This document shows, piece after piece, positions 34,465 to 42,651 of a stretch of DNA of 64,000 nucleotides (its first letter is position 1; every line of letters starts with the position of its first letter). Source of the DNA: Candidatus Rifleibacteriota bacterium (GTDB lineage: Bacteria; Muiribacteriota; Ozemobacteria; Ozemobacterales; Ozemobacteraceae); assembly GCA_015233565.1 (NCBI GenBank), contig JADFXM010000027.1, forward strand, positions 1 to 64,000, read 5' to 3'. The notes below the pieces were generated by a model. The model did not search any database, had not been told where the DNA came from, and was given only the letters and a program-made list of their open reading frames with translations. A program made the position numbers and the translations under genes.

Positions 34465-35796
34465 TTATTTCTGCGATTTAAACTTAACCTTGACTTCGCC
34501 TTTCCAGATCGGTTTCTGATTGAAGGTTGTCGATTCAAGATTCGTTATCCAATATTCAGCGGATTTTTTTGATGTTGCTCTCAAAAAGTCGTTTACCTTG
34601 GGAAAATCAGCTGCCATAAGTTGGTAAGTTCCAACGAAAAGGCCCTGAGGGTCAGTGTTTCCTTCGGTAGAATCGTTGATTTTCACATCGCAGTCTTTGC
34701 GAATTTCCTCAATAAAACTGGATGATTCAGATATTACTGCCATCGAAGGATTTTGCCTGGGAACCCCTGCGACAGCTATCTCTAGGTGGATTTCCTTCCC
34801 ACCACTGGCATTTTCGCTGGAACTTATAGAAAACTTGTCGTTTCCTTTAAAAATTTTCTCGATGCTCGCTTTGTCTAAATCGCTTTGAGACTGAAGCGAA
34901 ATTTTGAAAGCGATTTTCCCACCGGACTCTTTGGGTTCATCCCCTTTGATGCGAATGATTTTTGGACCGAGGCTTTTATCCGAAAATAACTTCTCAAAAG
35001 TGTCATAAAACATTGCTGAAGCAAATTGGGCTTGTTGACGTTCTTTAACTTCATCCGGAATAACACTGGGTTTTGGGGAGACCTTCTCAAGTTTGTCTAT
35101 AAATGCTTTTATTTTAGGATTATTTGGTGCTTCACGTTGCGCAATATTGATGGAACGCCATGCACCGATGAAATCTTTTGTCTTGGCACATATTACTGCC
35201 TTCATAAATCGAGCTGGCGCAAAATTTGGTAATCGCTCAAAAACAATGTCCAATTCATCCTTGGCACCAGTCAAGCTTCCCTCTTTGAATCGCCGTTTTG
35301 CAAGCTTCATATGTCCCTCGCAAAACCTTATTGAAACCGGATCTATTGGCGCTTTAGTATCATCAGGCCCTGCGGCCGAATCTGAAGAATTTGGTTTATC
35401 AGGAGAATCTGACTTGTTTGAAGTTGCTGTAGAAGTTGATTTAGAAGTAGAGGTTGAAGGGGAATGGCTTACCGGGTCGTCAGTTGAAATAGTTATCGGG
35501 GTCGACGAAATTGTCGGATTTGCATTACTCTCATCAGTATTTGTCGAAGTTCCGCTTTCTCCGCTTCCAGTGTTGGCTCCGGTATTAATTCCAGTGTTAG
35601 CTACACTATTTGTCGATGATTCTTTTAAAATGTTCTTTAATTCTTTTTCAGTTTTTTCAAGATCTTCTTGAGAAATCTGTGCTATCTGAAACGGCGCCCC
35701 TGAACTTTCACAGGAAGCAAAAAGCAAAATAGACGGCTCAAACAGTAAAATCAAAAAAAAACCCAAAAATAAAGAATCTAAACGTCGAATATTCAT
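34465..35796 (-). CDS. Exported protein with Ser/Thr-rich linker and TPR-like region
   Basis: A 443-aa product with CAGAGG before the ATG. The N-terminus LDSLFLGFFLILLFEPSILLFASC is a signal peptide; the LLFASC region could be a weak lipobox. Residues ~60-145 are a Ser/Thr/Asn/Gly-rich low-complexity linker (NTGINTGANTGSGES, STSTSKSTSTATSNK). Residues ~150-245 are helical and TPR-like (GHMKLAKRRFKEGSLTGAKDELD, FMKAVICAKTKDFIGAWRSI). The C-terminal ~190 residues are mixed alpha/beta without a known motif. Probably periplasmic or lipid-anchored; function unknown. Confidence 0.72.
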   Translation of the reverse strand: MNIRRLDSLFLGFFLILLFEPSILLFASCESSGAPFQIAQISQEDLEKTEKELKNILKESSTNSVANTGINTGANTGSGESGTSTNTDESNANPTISSTPITISTDDPVSHSPSTSTSKSTSTATSNKSDSPDKPNSSDSAAGPDDTKAPIDPVSIRFCEGHMKLAKRRFKEGSLTGAKDELDIVFERLPNFAPARFMKAVICAKTKDFIGAWRSINIAQREAPNNPKIKAFIDKLEKVSPKPSVIPDEVKERQQAQFASAMFYDTFEKLFSDKSLGPKIIRIKGDEPKESGGKIAFKISLQSQSDLDKASIEKIFKGNDKFSISSSENASGGKEIHLEIAVAGVPRQNPSMAVISESSSFIEEIRKDCDVKINDSTEGNTDPQGLFVGTYQLMAADFPKVNDFLRATSKKSAEYWITNLESTTFNQKPIWKGEVKVKFKSQK

Positions 35797-36213
35797 CTTT
35801 CAACCTCTGACCGTTTTCTTTCAACCTTTTTCTTCATTTTCAATCTACTACGTTGAATTAAAAAATGCAATTTTTGAAAATTAGCAGGAGCAAAGGCAAA
35901 CTGGATTTCAGCATCCCTTTTAGTGCGTTCATTGAGAACGAATTGGTTGATTATACCAATCCCACAAAATAATAACGCAACTTGTTCGACGGTTTACAGA
36001 AGCTGTGAAAAAATTAAGTGTTTAAAAATGTACCAACTCCAATAGCCCAGCCAAGGAATAATTGTGGTATTTTTCACCTGTAAAGTTACAAATTTTTCAC
36101 AGCTTGCCTGTCTACCAGCAGATTTTTTGATTTTACTCTTTATTGCTGTCAGCAGGGTTGTTTTTTGATCTCTCTTCGGATATCATTTGGAAAACCGATA
36201 GGGGGAAGAACTG
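35797..36213. other. Divergent intergenic region with inverted repeat
   Basis: The spacer contains an ATACCAATCCCACAAAATAA end-sequence (35953) shared with the 14144 element. It also holds an inverted pair AAGCTGTGAAAAAATT (36000-36015) / AATTTTTCACAGCTT (36091-36105) spaced by about 75 bases. The pair could bound a small element or form a long hairpin. No gene seen. Confidence 0.45.
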
Positions 36214-37122
36214 ATGAAGAATAATCATTCGTTTCGCGGAATGAATAATTTCCTGGGGCTGCCGGAAGAATCCTGCACGTATAAAACTTCGCGAGCTGTT
36301 ATCCTTCCAGTCCCTTACGATAGCACCACTTCTTATAAAGCCGGAACTCGTGAAGGGCCTTCCGCAATAATTGCAGCTTCCAGAAATGTAGAGCTTTATG
36401 ACCTGGACTTGAAATGCGAACCACTTAATTCGGGAGTCCACACTCTTCCGGAACTTGAACCGGATATGAGCGGTCCTGAAGGAACAATTACAAGAGTTGA
36501 AGGAGTAATTCGCGACATATTGGAAGATGGGAAGCTGCCTGTTATGCTTGGCGGAGAGCACAGTCTTACTCTTGGCCCCATAAAAGCAATGATTTCAAAG
36601 TATGGCAATGATTTTTCAGTCCTTCAACTCGACGCACATGCCGATCTCCGGGATGAGTTCGAAAATACTATTTTCAATCATGCTTCAGTAATGAGACGCG
36701 TTATTGAACACGTGCCGCTTACCCAAGTCGGAATCAGAAACATCTCCGCAGCAGAAATGAAATTCATAAAAAGGAAATCGCATAAGAATGTTTTTTGGGC
36801 GCATGAAATTCATGATTCGCAAAATTGGGTTGAAGAAGCCTGCTACACTTTGAAACAAAAAGTTTACATTACGATCGATCTGGATGTTTTTGACCCCTCT
36901 ATCATGCCCGCTGTAGGCACTCCCGAACCAGGCGGTTTAGATTGGTACAGATGTCTTGCTCTATTGGAAAAAGTAATAAAAGAACACGAATTAATCGGAT
37001 TGGATATTGTAGAACTATGTCCTATTCCGGGCCTTATTTATCCTGATTTTCTAGCTGCCAAGCTCCTGTTTAAACTTCTCGGGCGTTATTTTGTTGAGAA
37101 GAAAGTTCATTGTGAAGACTGA
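36214..37122 (+). CDS. speB: Agmatinase / ureohydrolase family
   Basis: A 302-aa arginase-fold protein with GGGGGAAG before the ATG. Manganese-ligand motifs are all present: LGGEHSLT, QLDAHADLRD, and TIDLDVFDPS, followed by GTPEPGGL and GLDIVELCPI. These match agmatinase (agmatine to putrescine and urea) better than arginase, though guanidinobutyrase-type activities are possible. It stands alone, divergent from the preceding gene; no speA or other polyamine gene is nearby. The family-2 repeat begins 8 bp after the stop. Confidence 0.9.
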   Translation: MKNNHSFRGMNNFLGLPEESCTYKTSRAVILPVPYDSTTSYKAGTREGPSAIIAASRNVELYDLDLKCEPLNSGVHTLPELEPDMSGPEGTITRVEGVIRDILEDGKLPVMLGGEHSLTLGPIKAMISKYGNDFSVLQLDAHADLRDEFENTIFNHASVMRRVIEHVPLTQVGIRNISAAEMKFIKRKSHKNVFWAHEIHDSQNWVEEACYTLKQKVYITIDLDVFDPSIMPAVGTPEPGGLDWYRCLALLEKVIKEHELIGLDIVELCPIPGLIYPDFLAAKLLFKLLGRYFVEKKVHCED

Positions 37123-37130
37123 ATAGTATT

Positions 37131-37277
37131 ACAGTCTCACTTAATCTCTTTAAAACTGCACATGATGCTAATTACAACACGATTCAAATAAAATCACTTT
37201 GAGAGGAAGCGAATCACTCTTAAATCTAGCTTTGAGCGGCTTCAGAAAAGTTTAAATGGAACAGTAGAGATATTTTG
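37131..37277 (-). repeat. Dispersed repeat family 2, copy B (inverse orientation)
   Basis: The core 37131-37265 starts ACAGTCTCACTTAAT and ends AAATGGAACAGT. Its reverse complement aligns over 135 bp with 26933-27067. A further match (AGAGATATTTTG against AGAGTTATTTTG of copy A, reversed) may extend it to about 37277, that is up to the prepilin peptidase start. No clean target duplication was found. Confidence 0.78.
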
Positions 37278-38090
37278 GAAATGGTAAGATTAATTTACTT
37301 TGTTATCCTTGCTCTTGTCGGATGGTTAATGGGACCATTCATTGGCTGGGCAATTCGCTCGTGGCCAGGTCATGAAACTCTTGAAGAAGAATACCTCGAT
37401 TGCCGGAATTGCCAGGGAGGCGCAAAAAGAGGCTGTTTTCAAGCGGGTTACCACCAGGATCGCGTGTATTCCATTTTTTCCTGTATCATAGCCATCCTTT
37501 CTTTTTTCTTGTTTGGCTTTTCAATCAAAGGTCTCCTCTCCTGGGTTTTCACCGTTAGTTGCCTAATCATTGGTATTGTTGACATCCGATATTTGATTAT
37601 TCCTGACAGGTTATCTGTTTATGGGGGTTTTATTGGATTTGCCTACTCAATAATCGTCTATTTTCTCCTCCGCTTCGGTTTCGCTCCCCCCACTTTTTTC
37701 GTGCACCCACTCGATAGCTTCTACGGAATCCTCCTCGGGGGTGGCTCTCTCTGGCTACTTGGATGGCTGGCCTGGCTCATTTTCCATAAAGAAGGGATGG
37801 GCGGCGGAGATGTTAAACTTTTGGCGACAATAGGTGCATGGCTTGGTTGGAAATCTGTCTTAGGGGTAGTGGTAATCGCCAGCTTCCTTGGGTCCATTGG
37901 AGGGATTTCAGGAATAATTTACGCCCGAATTCGCTATCACAAGGAATATCGGCCTTTGACTCACTTGATCCCCTTCGGACCTTATTTGTGCATCGGATTT
38001 TTAATCGTGTTCTTCTTCGGACTTGAGCCATTATTCAAAATTATGGACTCTTATCAATTCCTTTTTGAAAAATATTTCCTGGATAGGTAG
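37275..38090 (+). CDS. Type IV prepilin peptidase (A24 family)
   Basis: A 271-aa polytopic protein with about seven hydrophobic segments. Both catalytic Asp motifs of A24 aspartic peptidases are present: GIVDIRYLIIPDRL and the GxGD-type GMGGGDVKLL. It cleaves the leader of type IV prepilins and pseudopilins at the inner membrane. The N-terminal region, normally with two CxxC pairs, has only CRNC and a lone Cys (DCRNCQGGAKRGC), so its zinc site and methylation function may be altered. The start is TTG 37275 or ATG 37281; neither has a textbook SD. No pilus genes are adjacent. The stop is TAG. Confidence 0.9.
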   Translation: MEMVRLIYFVILALVGWLMGPFIGWAIRSWPGHETLEEEYLDCRNCQGGAKRGCFQAGYHQDRVYSIFSCIIAILSFFLFGFSIKGLLSWVFTVSCLIIGIVDIRYLIIPDRLSVYGGFIGFAYSIIVYFLLRFGFAPPTFFVHPLDSFYGILLGGGSLWLLGWLAWLIFHKEGMGGGDVKLLATIGAWLGWKSVLGVVVIASFLGSIGGISGIIYARIRYHKEYRPLTHLIPFGPYLCIGFLIVFFFGLEPLFKIMDSYQFLFEKYFLDR

Positions 38091-38214
38091 TGTCTGGTTG
38101 AGCTAATTTTAGTTGGGTTTGGTCAAAATATTGCAAAAACCAACTTCCCTGGATTTTTATTTATTTTTTTCGTAATATACTAGATAATGAAAATAATTTG
38201 CCTGGAGGGTTGAA

Positions 38215-40494
38215 ATGCCTGCTGTCGGTAGTTCAGTTCCAAGAAAAGATGCCTGGGATAAAGTAACCGGGAAAGCCCGCTTCGTGGATGATTATTCCTT
38301 CCCTGGAATAGTCCATGTTGCAACTGTTCGATCTCCAGTTGCATTTGGAAGAATCGATGAAATCGATTTTTGCGAATCCAGAATGCTCCCTGGTGTACTG
38401 GATTGTTTTACCTGGCGTGACATCCCCGGAAAGAATATTAATCCCTTGGTCTACCCAGATCAACCTTTTCTGGCAGAACAATACGCGAGATTTTACGGCG
38501 AAGCGATTGCGTTGATTGCTGCTGAAACGCGTGAAATTGCTGAAGAAGCTGTTCGACGTGTGAAATTGAAAATCACCAAAATGACGCCCGTCCTATCCAT
38601 CCGCGAGTCTCTCAAACCTGATTCAATTAAAATTTATGGGAATGACAATATTTTTACCCGCTATACAATAAAGAAGGGTAACGCTGAAGAAGCTATAAAG
38701 AGCGCAAAATATTTCTTTGAACAAGAGTACGAAACACCCTACCAGGAGCACGCCTACCTTGAAACTCAGGGAATGATAGCTATCCCCGGAATTGAAGACA
38801 CAATCACTGTTAATGGTTCAATGCAGTGCCCATTCTATGTCCATGACGCTGTATCTCAAATCCTTGGATTATCAAAAAACAAGGTGCGAATTGTCCAATC
38901 AACTACCGGCGGTGGCTTTGGCGGAAAAGAGGATTTTCCCTCGTTAGTGGCTGGACATGCGGCGCTTGTTGCCAAAAAGCTTGGACGCCCAACAAAACTT
39001 ATCTATCGCAGGGAAGAAGATATCATCAGTTCCTCCAAAAGACACCCAAGTCTGGTGAAATTCAAAGCAGGAGTTAACGAAAACGGCAAATTGGTGGCCG
39101 CAATTGTTGATTACTTCGTTGATGCCGGAGCATTCGCAACTTTAAGTCCCATCGTACTCTGGCGAGGAACAGTTCACGCAGTCGGTCCCTATGTTTGCGA
39201 TAATGTTTTGATCAGAACAGCCGCAGTTGCCACCAATAAAGTGCCATGCGGTGCTTATCGAGGATTCGGCTCTCCGCAGGTTATTTTTGCGGGAGAATCG
39301 ATGATCGATGAAATTGCATACGAATTGAACCTTGATCCAATAGAAATTCGTCGCCGCAATATTCTCCGAATAGGCGATTCGACAGTAACCAATCAAAAAA
39401 TTGACAAATCCTGCGGACTGGAAGAAACACTGGATAAAGCATATGAGAAATCAAATTGGAAGGAAAAATGGAAACCTTATTCTTCTAATTCCGGAATTGA
39501 CAAAATTAAAAAAGGGATTGGAGTTTCCACAATATATTATGGTGTTGGCCTGGGGGCAGGCGGAAAACATCTTGACCGCGCCGGCGCAAGCATGACTTTG
39601 TTGCACGATGGCTCAGTCCACTGCGCTGTCGGCAACACAGAAATGGGGCAGGGTGCACGAACAGTTTTAGCACAAATAGCTGCTGACGCATTGGGAGTTC
39701 CGTATCCGATAGTCCATGTTATTGAGACAGACACATCGTTTGTTCCAGATTCAGGCCCGACTGTAGCCAGCAGGACAACCTTTATGTCCGGAAATGCTCT
39801 GATTTCAGCTGCGAAAGATTTACGCACAAGACTTCTCCCGTTGATTTCAGAACTTTTGAAATGCCCAATAGAAGATGCAGATCTTGTCGATGGCCTGGGC
39901 TTCTCCCGAAAAGCTCTCCCTGAAAATGGTGGAAAAAGCATTCAAATCCAGGAACTGACAAAGGAATTTTACTCCCGAAGGCTTATGCCAAGTTCGTTTG
40001 GTTGGTATGTCGCTCCAAACACTGATTTCGACAAGGAAAGCGGACAAGGCAATGCCTATTTTACTTATAGTTACTGCACAAATATCGCCGAAGTAGAAGT
40101 CGATAGCGAAACGGGAGTAGTAAAAGTTACCAAGATCACTTCCGCGCATGACATGGGAAAAGCAATTAATCCCCAGCAGGTTGAAGGGCAAATTCAGGGC
40201 GGTGCGCTTCAAGGAGTCGGTTATGCAACCACAGAAGAAATTCGACACGACAAAAATGGCCGAATGCTGAATGATGCTTTCGCCACCTACATCCTTCCCA
40301 CCTTCGAAGATGGGCCGGAAATTGTGCCCATAATTGTTGAACATGCATACGACCAGGGACCCTTCGGCGCCAAAGGCTTCGGAGAAGTCCCTTTAATGGG
40401 TATTGCACCTGCTATAGCCAATGCAGTTTTTAATGCCACTGGAAAAAGAGTTAGGATAATTCCTATCAAACCTGAAATTCTTTTGGAGAATTAA
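38215..40494 (+). CDS. Xanthine-dehydrogenase-family molybdenum hydroxylase, large (Mo-binding) subunit
   Basis: A 759-aa protein with GGAGGG before the ATG. Family marks: GKARFVDDYSFPGIVHV, TTGGGFGGKED, PCGAYRGFGSPQ, the GNTEMGQGARTVLAQIAADALG cofactor loop (read in parts), the PTVASRTT region and the catalytic glutamate in GAKGFGEVPL near the end. Such subunits bind molybdopterin and hydroxylate purines, aldehydes or similar substrates. The AYRGFG loop is of the xanthine/aldehyde oxidase kind rather than the AYRCSFR of CO dehydrogenase. The usual FAD and [2Fe-2S] subunits are absent from both sides, so partners must be encoded elsewhere. A membrane protein follows after 1 bp. Confidence 0.9.
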   Translation: MPAVGSSVPRKDAWDKVTGKARFVDDYSFPGIVHVATVRSPVAFGRIDEIDFCESRMLPGVLDCFTWRDIPGKNINPLVYPDQPFLAEQYARFYGEAIALIAAETREIAEEAVRRVKLKITKMTPVLSIRESLKPDSIKIYGNDNIFTRYTIKKGNAEEAIKSAKYFFEQEYETPYQEHAYLETQGMIAIPGIEDTITVNGSMQCPFYVHDAVSQILGLSKNKVRIVQSTTGGGFGGKEDFPSLVAGHAALVAKKLGRPTKLIYRREEDIISSSKRHPSLVKFKAGVNENGKLVAAIVDYFVDAGAFATLSPIVLWRGTVHAVGPYVCDNVLIRTAAVATNKVPCGAYRGFGSPQVIFAGESMIDEIAYELNLDPIEIRRRNILRIGDSTVTNQKIDKSCGLEETLDKAYEKSNWKEKWKPYSSNSGIDKIKKGIGVSTIYYGVGLGAGGKHLDRAGASMTLLHDGSVHCAVGNTEMGQGARTVLAQIAADALGVPYPIVHVIETDTSFVPDSGPTVASRTTFMSGNALISAAKDLRTRLLPLISELLKCPIEDADLVDGLGFSRKALPENGGKSIQIQELTKEFYSRRLMPSSFGWYVAPNTDFDKESGQGNAYFTYSYCTNIAEVEVDSETGVVKVTKITSAHDMGKAINPQQVEGQIQGGALQGVGYATTEEIRHDKNGRMLNDAFATYILPTFEDGPEIVPIIVEHAYDQGPFGAKGFGEVPLMGIAPAIANAVFNATGKRVRIIPIKPEILLEN

Positions 40495-40495
40495 G

Positions 40496-41686
40496 ATGGA
40501 TTCAAGATTAGATATTCCAAATGGAGCCGAAAAAAAAGCCATTGATATCGAACGTTTTCTTATTTTGATAATTAGTGTTCTTCTGGTATTCTTTTTTACC
40601 AGATCTTGTCCGTTTCCGGCCGGCACCTTCTGGGATCTCTCCTCAGCCCGCGATTTTGATCTGAACCTTGGCTGGGTTATTCTACCGGAAACTCTTGCCT
40701 TGACCATAGCTCAATCGAGTGCTTCTTTACTCGGCCTGAAACTGATCTGTCATATAATTTTTTTCCTGATTTGTTGCCTCCTAATAATTTGCATTTTTAA
40801 AGGCCGCGAAGTTCTTCCGGGAATTTTAATTTTGGCAATTTTTGTTGCCGGAATTCAGCCTCTACTAAGCTTCAGATGGCTTATTCAACTTCTTTTCCTG
40901 GGTGGTGTAATGGTGATTCTCCAGGGAAAATTTTTGAATAATTCCTTTGGAATTGTTTTTATCCCAATTACGGCCGCAGCAGCAGGCTTGGGCTTAGTAA
41001 CCTGGCCAATTATTCTTCTCACCGTTTTTCATGGTTTTTTTCGCCCTAAATTCCGCCCAACTATTATTCTGTGTTCGCTAATCGGGTTGTTATTCTTCCC
41101 TGAAGGAGTAGCGGCTTATTCAAATGGTTTTACAGACCTTTCCGGGCGTTTTTCTTTCCCAAATGACACTCAAACTCTGTCTATCCTTTCGGGAATTTTC
41201 CTTATTCCCAATCTTTTAGCCATGCCTCTTCTCAAACAAGAAGACGTTCCAAATCTAATGTTTTACTCAATAATGGGGCTTACCTCACTGATTTATCCGG
41301 CTTTTATGCCGGCATTCATTTTGGTTGGAGTCTTTATACTGATTTCTTCTTTGCGCGATATTGATCCCCTTTCACTAAATGTCAGAATTACCGGGCTTGT
41401 TATCATGGCTTTAATCATTCATGTAATGATTTTTTTGAATCCGCTAGGAGTCAATCTGAACCCAACAATAAGGGAAGATTCCGGCGCCAAGTTAGAATCA
41501 GTGCTTTCCTACGAAATAAAGAAATTAGAAGTTCCAGCTTACGCTTTGGGTGAATACATCTGGAAAGGAGTTTTAACTGTTTCACCTGAAGAACTGGCTA
41601 TTTTGAAAGCCAACCATATGGTACCCCTTTCCCTGGGCCGCAATTCTTATTTTATTGATTCTAACCCTGCTCCCAGAACAAGTTAA
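40496..41686 (+). CDS. Polytopic membrane protein, unknown
   Basis: A 396-aa protein with about nine to ten hydrophobic segments (FLILIISVLLVFFF, LICHIIFFLICCLLIICIF, VFIPITAAAAGLGLVTWPIILL, ITGLVIMALIIHVMIFL) and a C-terminal ~70-residue soluble tail. The ATG is 1 bp after the stop of the molybdenum hydroxylase gene and its GGAG lies inside that gene, so translation is probably coupled. The general pattern recalls glycosyltransferase-like (GT39/GT83-type) membrane proteins, but no Asp-Glu catalytic loop is clear. I do not assign a function. Confidence 0.72.
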   Translation: MDSRLDIPNGAEKKAIDIERFLILIISVLLVFFFTRSCPFPAGTFWDLSSARDFDLNLGWVILPETLALTIAQSSASLLGLKLICHIIFFLICCLLIICIFKGREVLPGILILAIFVAGIQPLLSFRWLIQLLFLGGVMVILQGKFLNNSFGIVFIPITAAAAGLGLVTWPIILLTVFHGFFRPKFRPTIILCSLIGLLFFPEGVAAYSNGFTDLSGRFSFPNDTQTLSILSGIFLIPNLLAMPLLKQEDVPNLMFYSIMGLTSLIYPAFMPAFILVGVFILISSLRDIDPLSLNVRITGLVIMALIIHVMIFLNPLGVNLNPTIREDSGAKLESVLSYEIKKLEVPAYALGEYIWKGVLTVSPEELAILKANHMVPLSLGRNSYFIDSNPAPRTS

Positions 41687-41753
41687 TTTGATCTTAAATT
41701 ACTTGTAGACAAAAGAATCACTATGATATATATTTATGGTAGGGAGGTAATAT

Positions 41754-42548
41754 ATGAATATACAAAGTACGGGAAGTTTACCCATCGCTAGCAGGCTAAA
41801 TGATGTTACAGCCGCGCGCGATAGAACTTTGATCCAATTAGCCTCCGGCAAACAAACTAATTCTGCCTCAGACAATCCGGCAGACATGTTGGCTTCTTCG
41901 GCGTTAGATTCCTTTGTTCGAAGTTTGACAGGCCAAATCTCCAATAAACAAGATGAGATTTCACTGACTCAAACTGCGTTTGGTGGCATGTCAGCAACTA
42001 ACGACGCACTTACAAGAATTAATGAACTTTCGATTCAAGCCTCCAATGGAACACTAACCACCAGTGATCGACAGGCAATTCAAGTAGAAATCGACCAGCT
42101 AAAACAACAAATTGATCAAACCGCAAATAATACTCAATACAATGGCCAGAATTTGCTTGACGGGACTTACAATGCGACGCTCTCAAACGGAAATACCTTA
42201 AAACTTGGGGCGATGAATTCAGATACCTTAGGTTTGAAAAACCTCGATGTTACAACAACTGGCGGGGCTCAAGCAGCTATTGGTTCTACCGCTTCCGCCC
42301 TTGAAAATGTAAATTCCCAAAGAGCAACCCTTTCTGGAGTAACAGGCGGAATTGCTTCTGAAATATCAGGTTTGACGGATCAACTAATTGACTCCACGGC
42401 CTCTCTATCGCGAATAACAGACACAGATATGGCGAAAGCAGCCACAGATCTAGCTAACGCCCAAATTCAAGCACAAGCGACAATACAAGTGTTTAGGATT
42501 GATAATGCATCTCGCGGGCAAATGCTACAATTACTCGGGTCTTCATAA
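41754..42548 (+). CDS. Flagellin
   Basis: A 264-aa flagellin with the strong SD AGGGAGG. The N-terminal D0/D1 helices (LPIASRLNDVTAARDRTLIQLASGKQ, NPADMLASSALDSFVRSLTGQ, GGMSATNDALTRINELSIQASNGT) and C-terminal D1/D0 helices (SRITDTDMAKAATDLANAQI, QATIQVFRIDNASRGQMLQLL) are present. The central variable region is very short, so the filament would lack surface D2/D3 domains. No export signal, as expected for type III export through the flagellum. A terminator follows; no other flagellar gene is in the window, so it is a single-gene unit. Confidence 0.94.
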   Translation: MNIQSTGSLPIASRLNDVTAARDRTLIQLASGKQTNSASDNPADMLASSALDSFVRSLTGQISNKQDEISLTQTAFGGMSATNDALTRINELSIQASNGTLTTSDRQAIQVEIDQLKQQIDQTANNTQYNGQNLLDGTYNATLSNGNTLKLGAMNSDTLGLKNLDVTTTGGAQAAIGSTASALENVNSQRATLSGVTGGIASEISGLTDQLIDSTASLSRITDTDMAKAATDLANAQIQAQATIQVFRIDNASRGQMLQLLGSS

Positions 42549-42568
42549 GATAAAAATACATTTTTTTC

Positions 42569-42610
42569 TTCCTTCTTGATGTTTTCATCAAGGAGGAATT
42601 GTTTGATTTT
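42569..42610 (+). terminator. Rho-independent terminator after flagellin
   Basis: A hairpin of 13 pairs with one mismatch, TTCCTTCTTGATG / CATCAAGGAGGAA, with loop TTTT, is followed by a T-rich stretch (TTGTTTGATTTT). It lies 21 bp after the flagellin stop and separates it from the HEAT genes. Confidence 0.85.
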
Positions 42611-42651
42611 AGGAAATTGATTAGATCTTTTTTATTCCGTGAGAGGCACTA

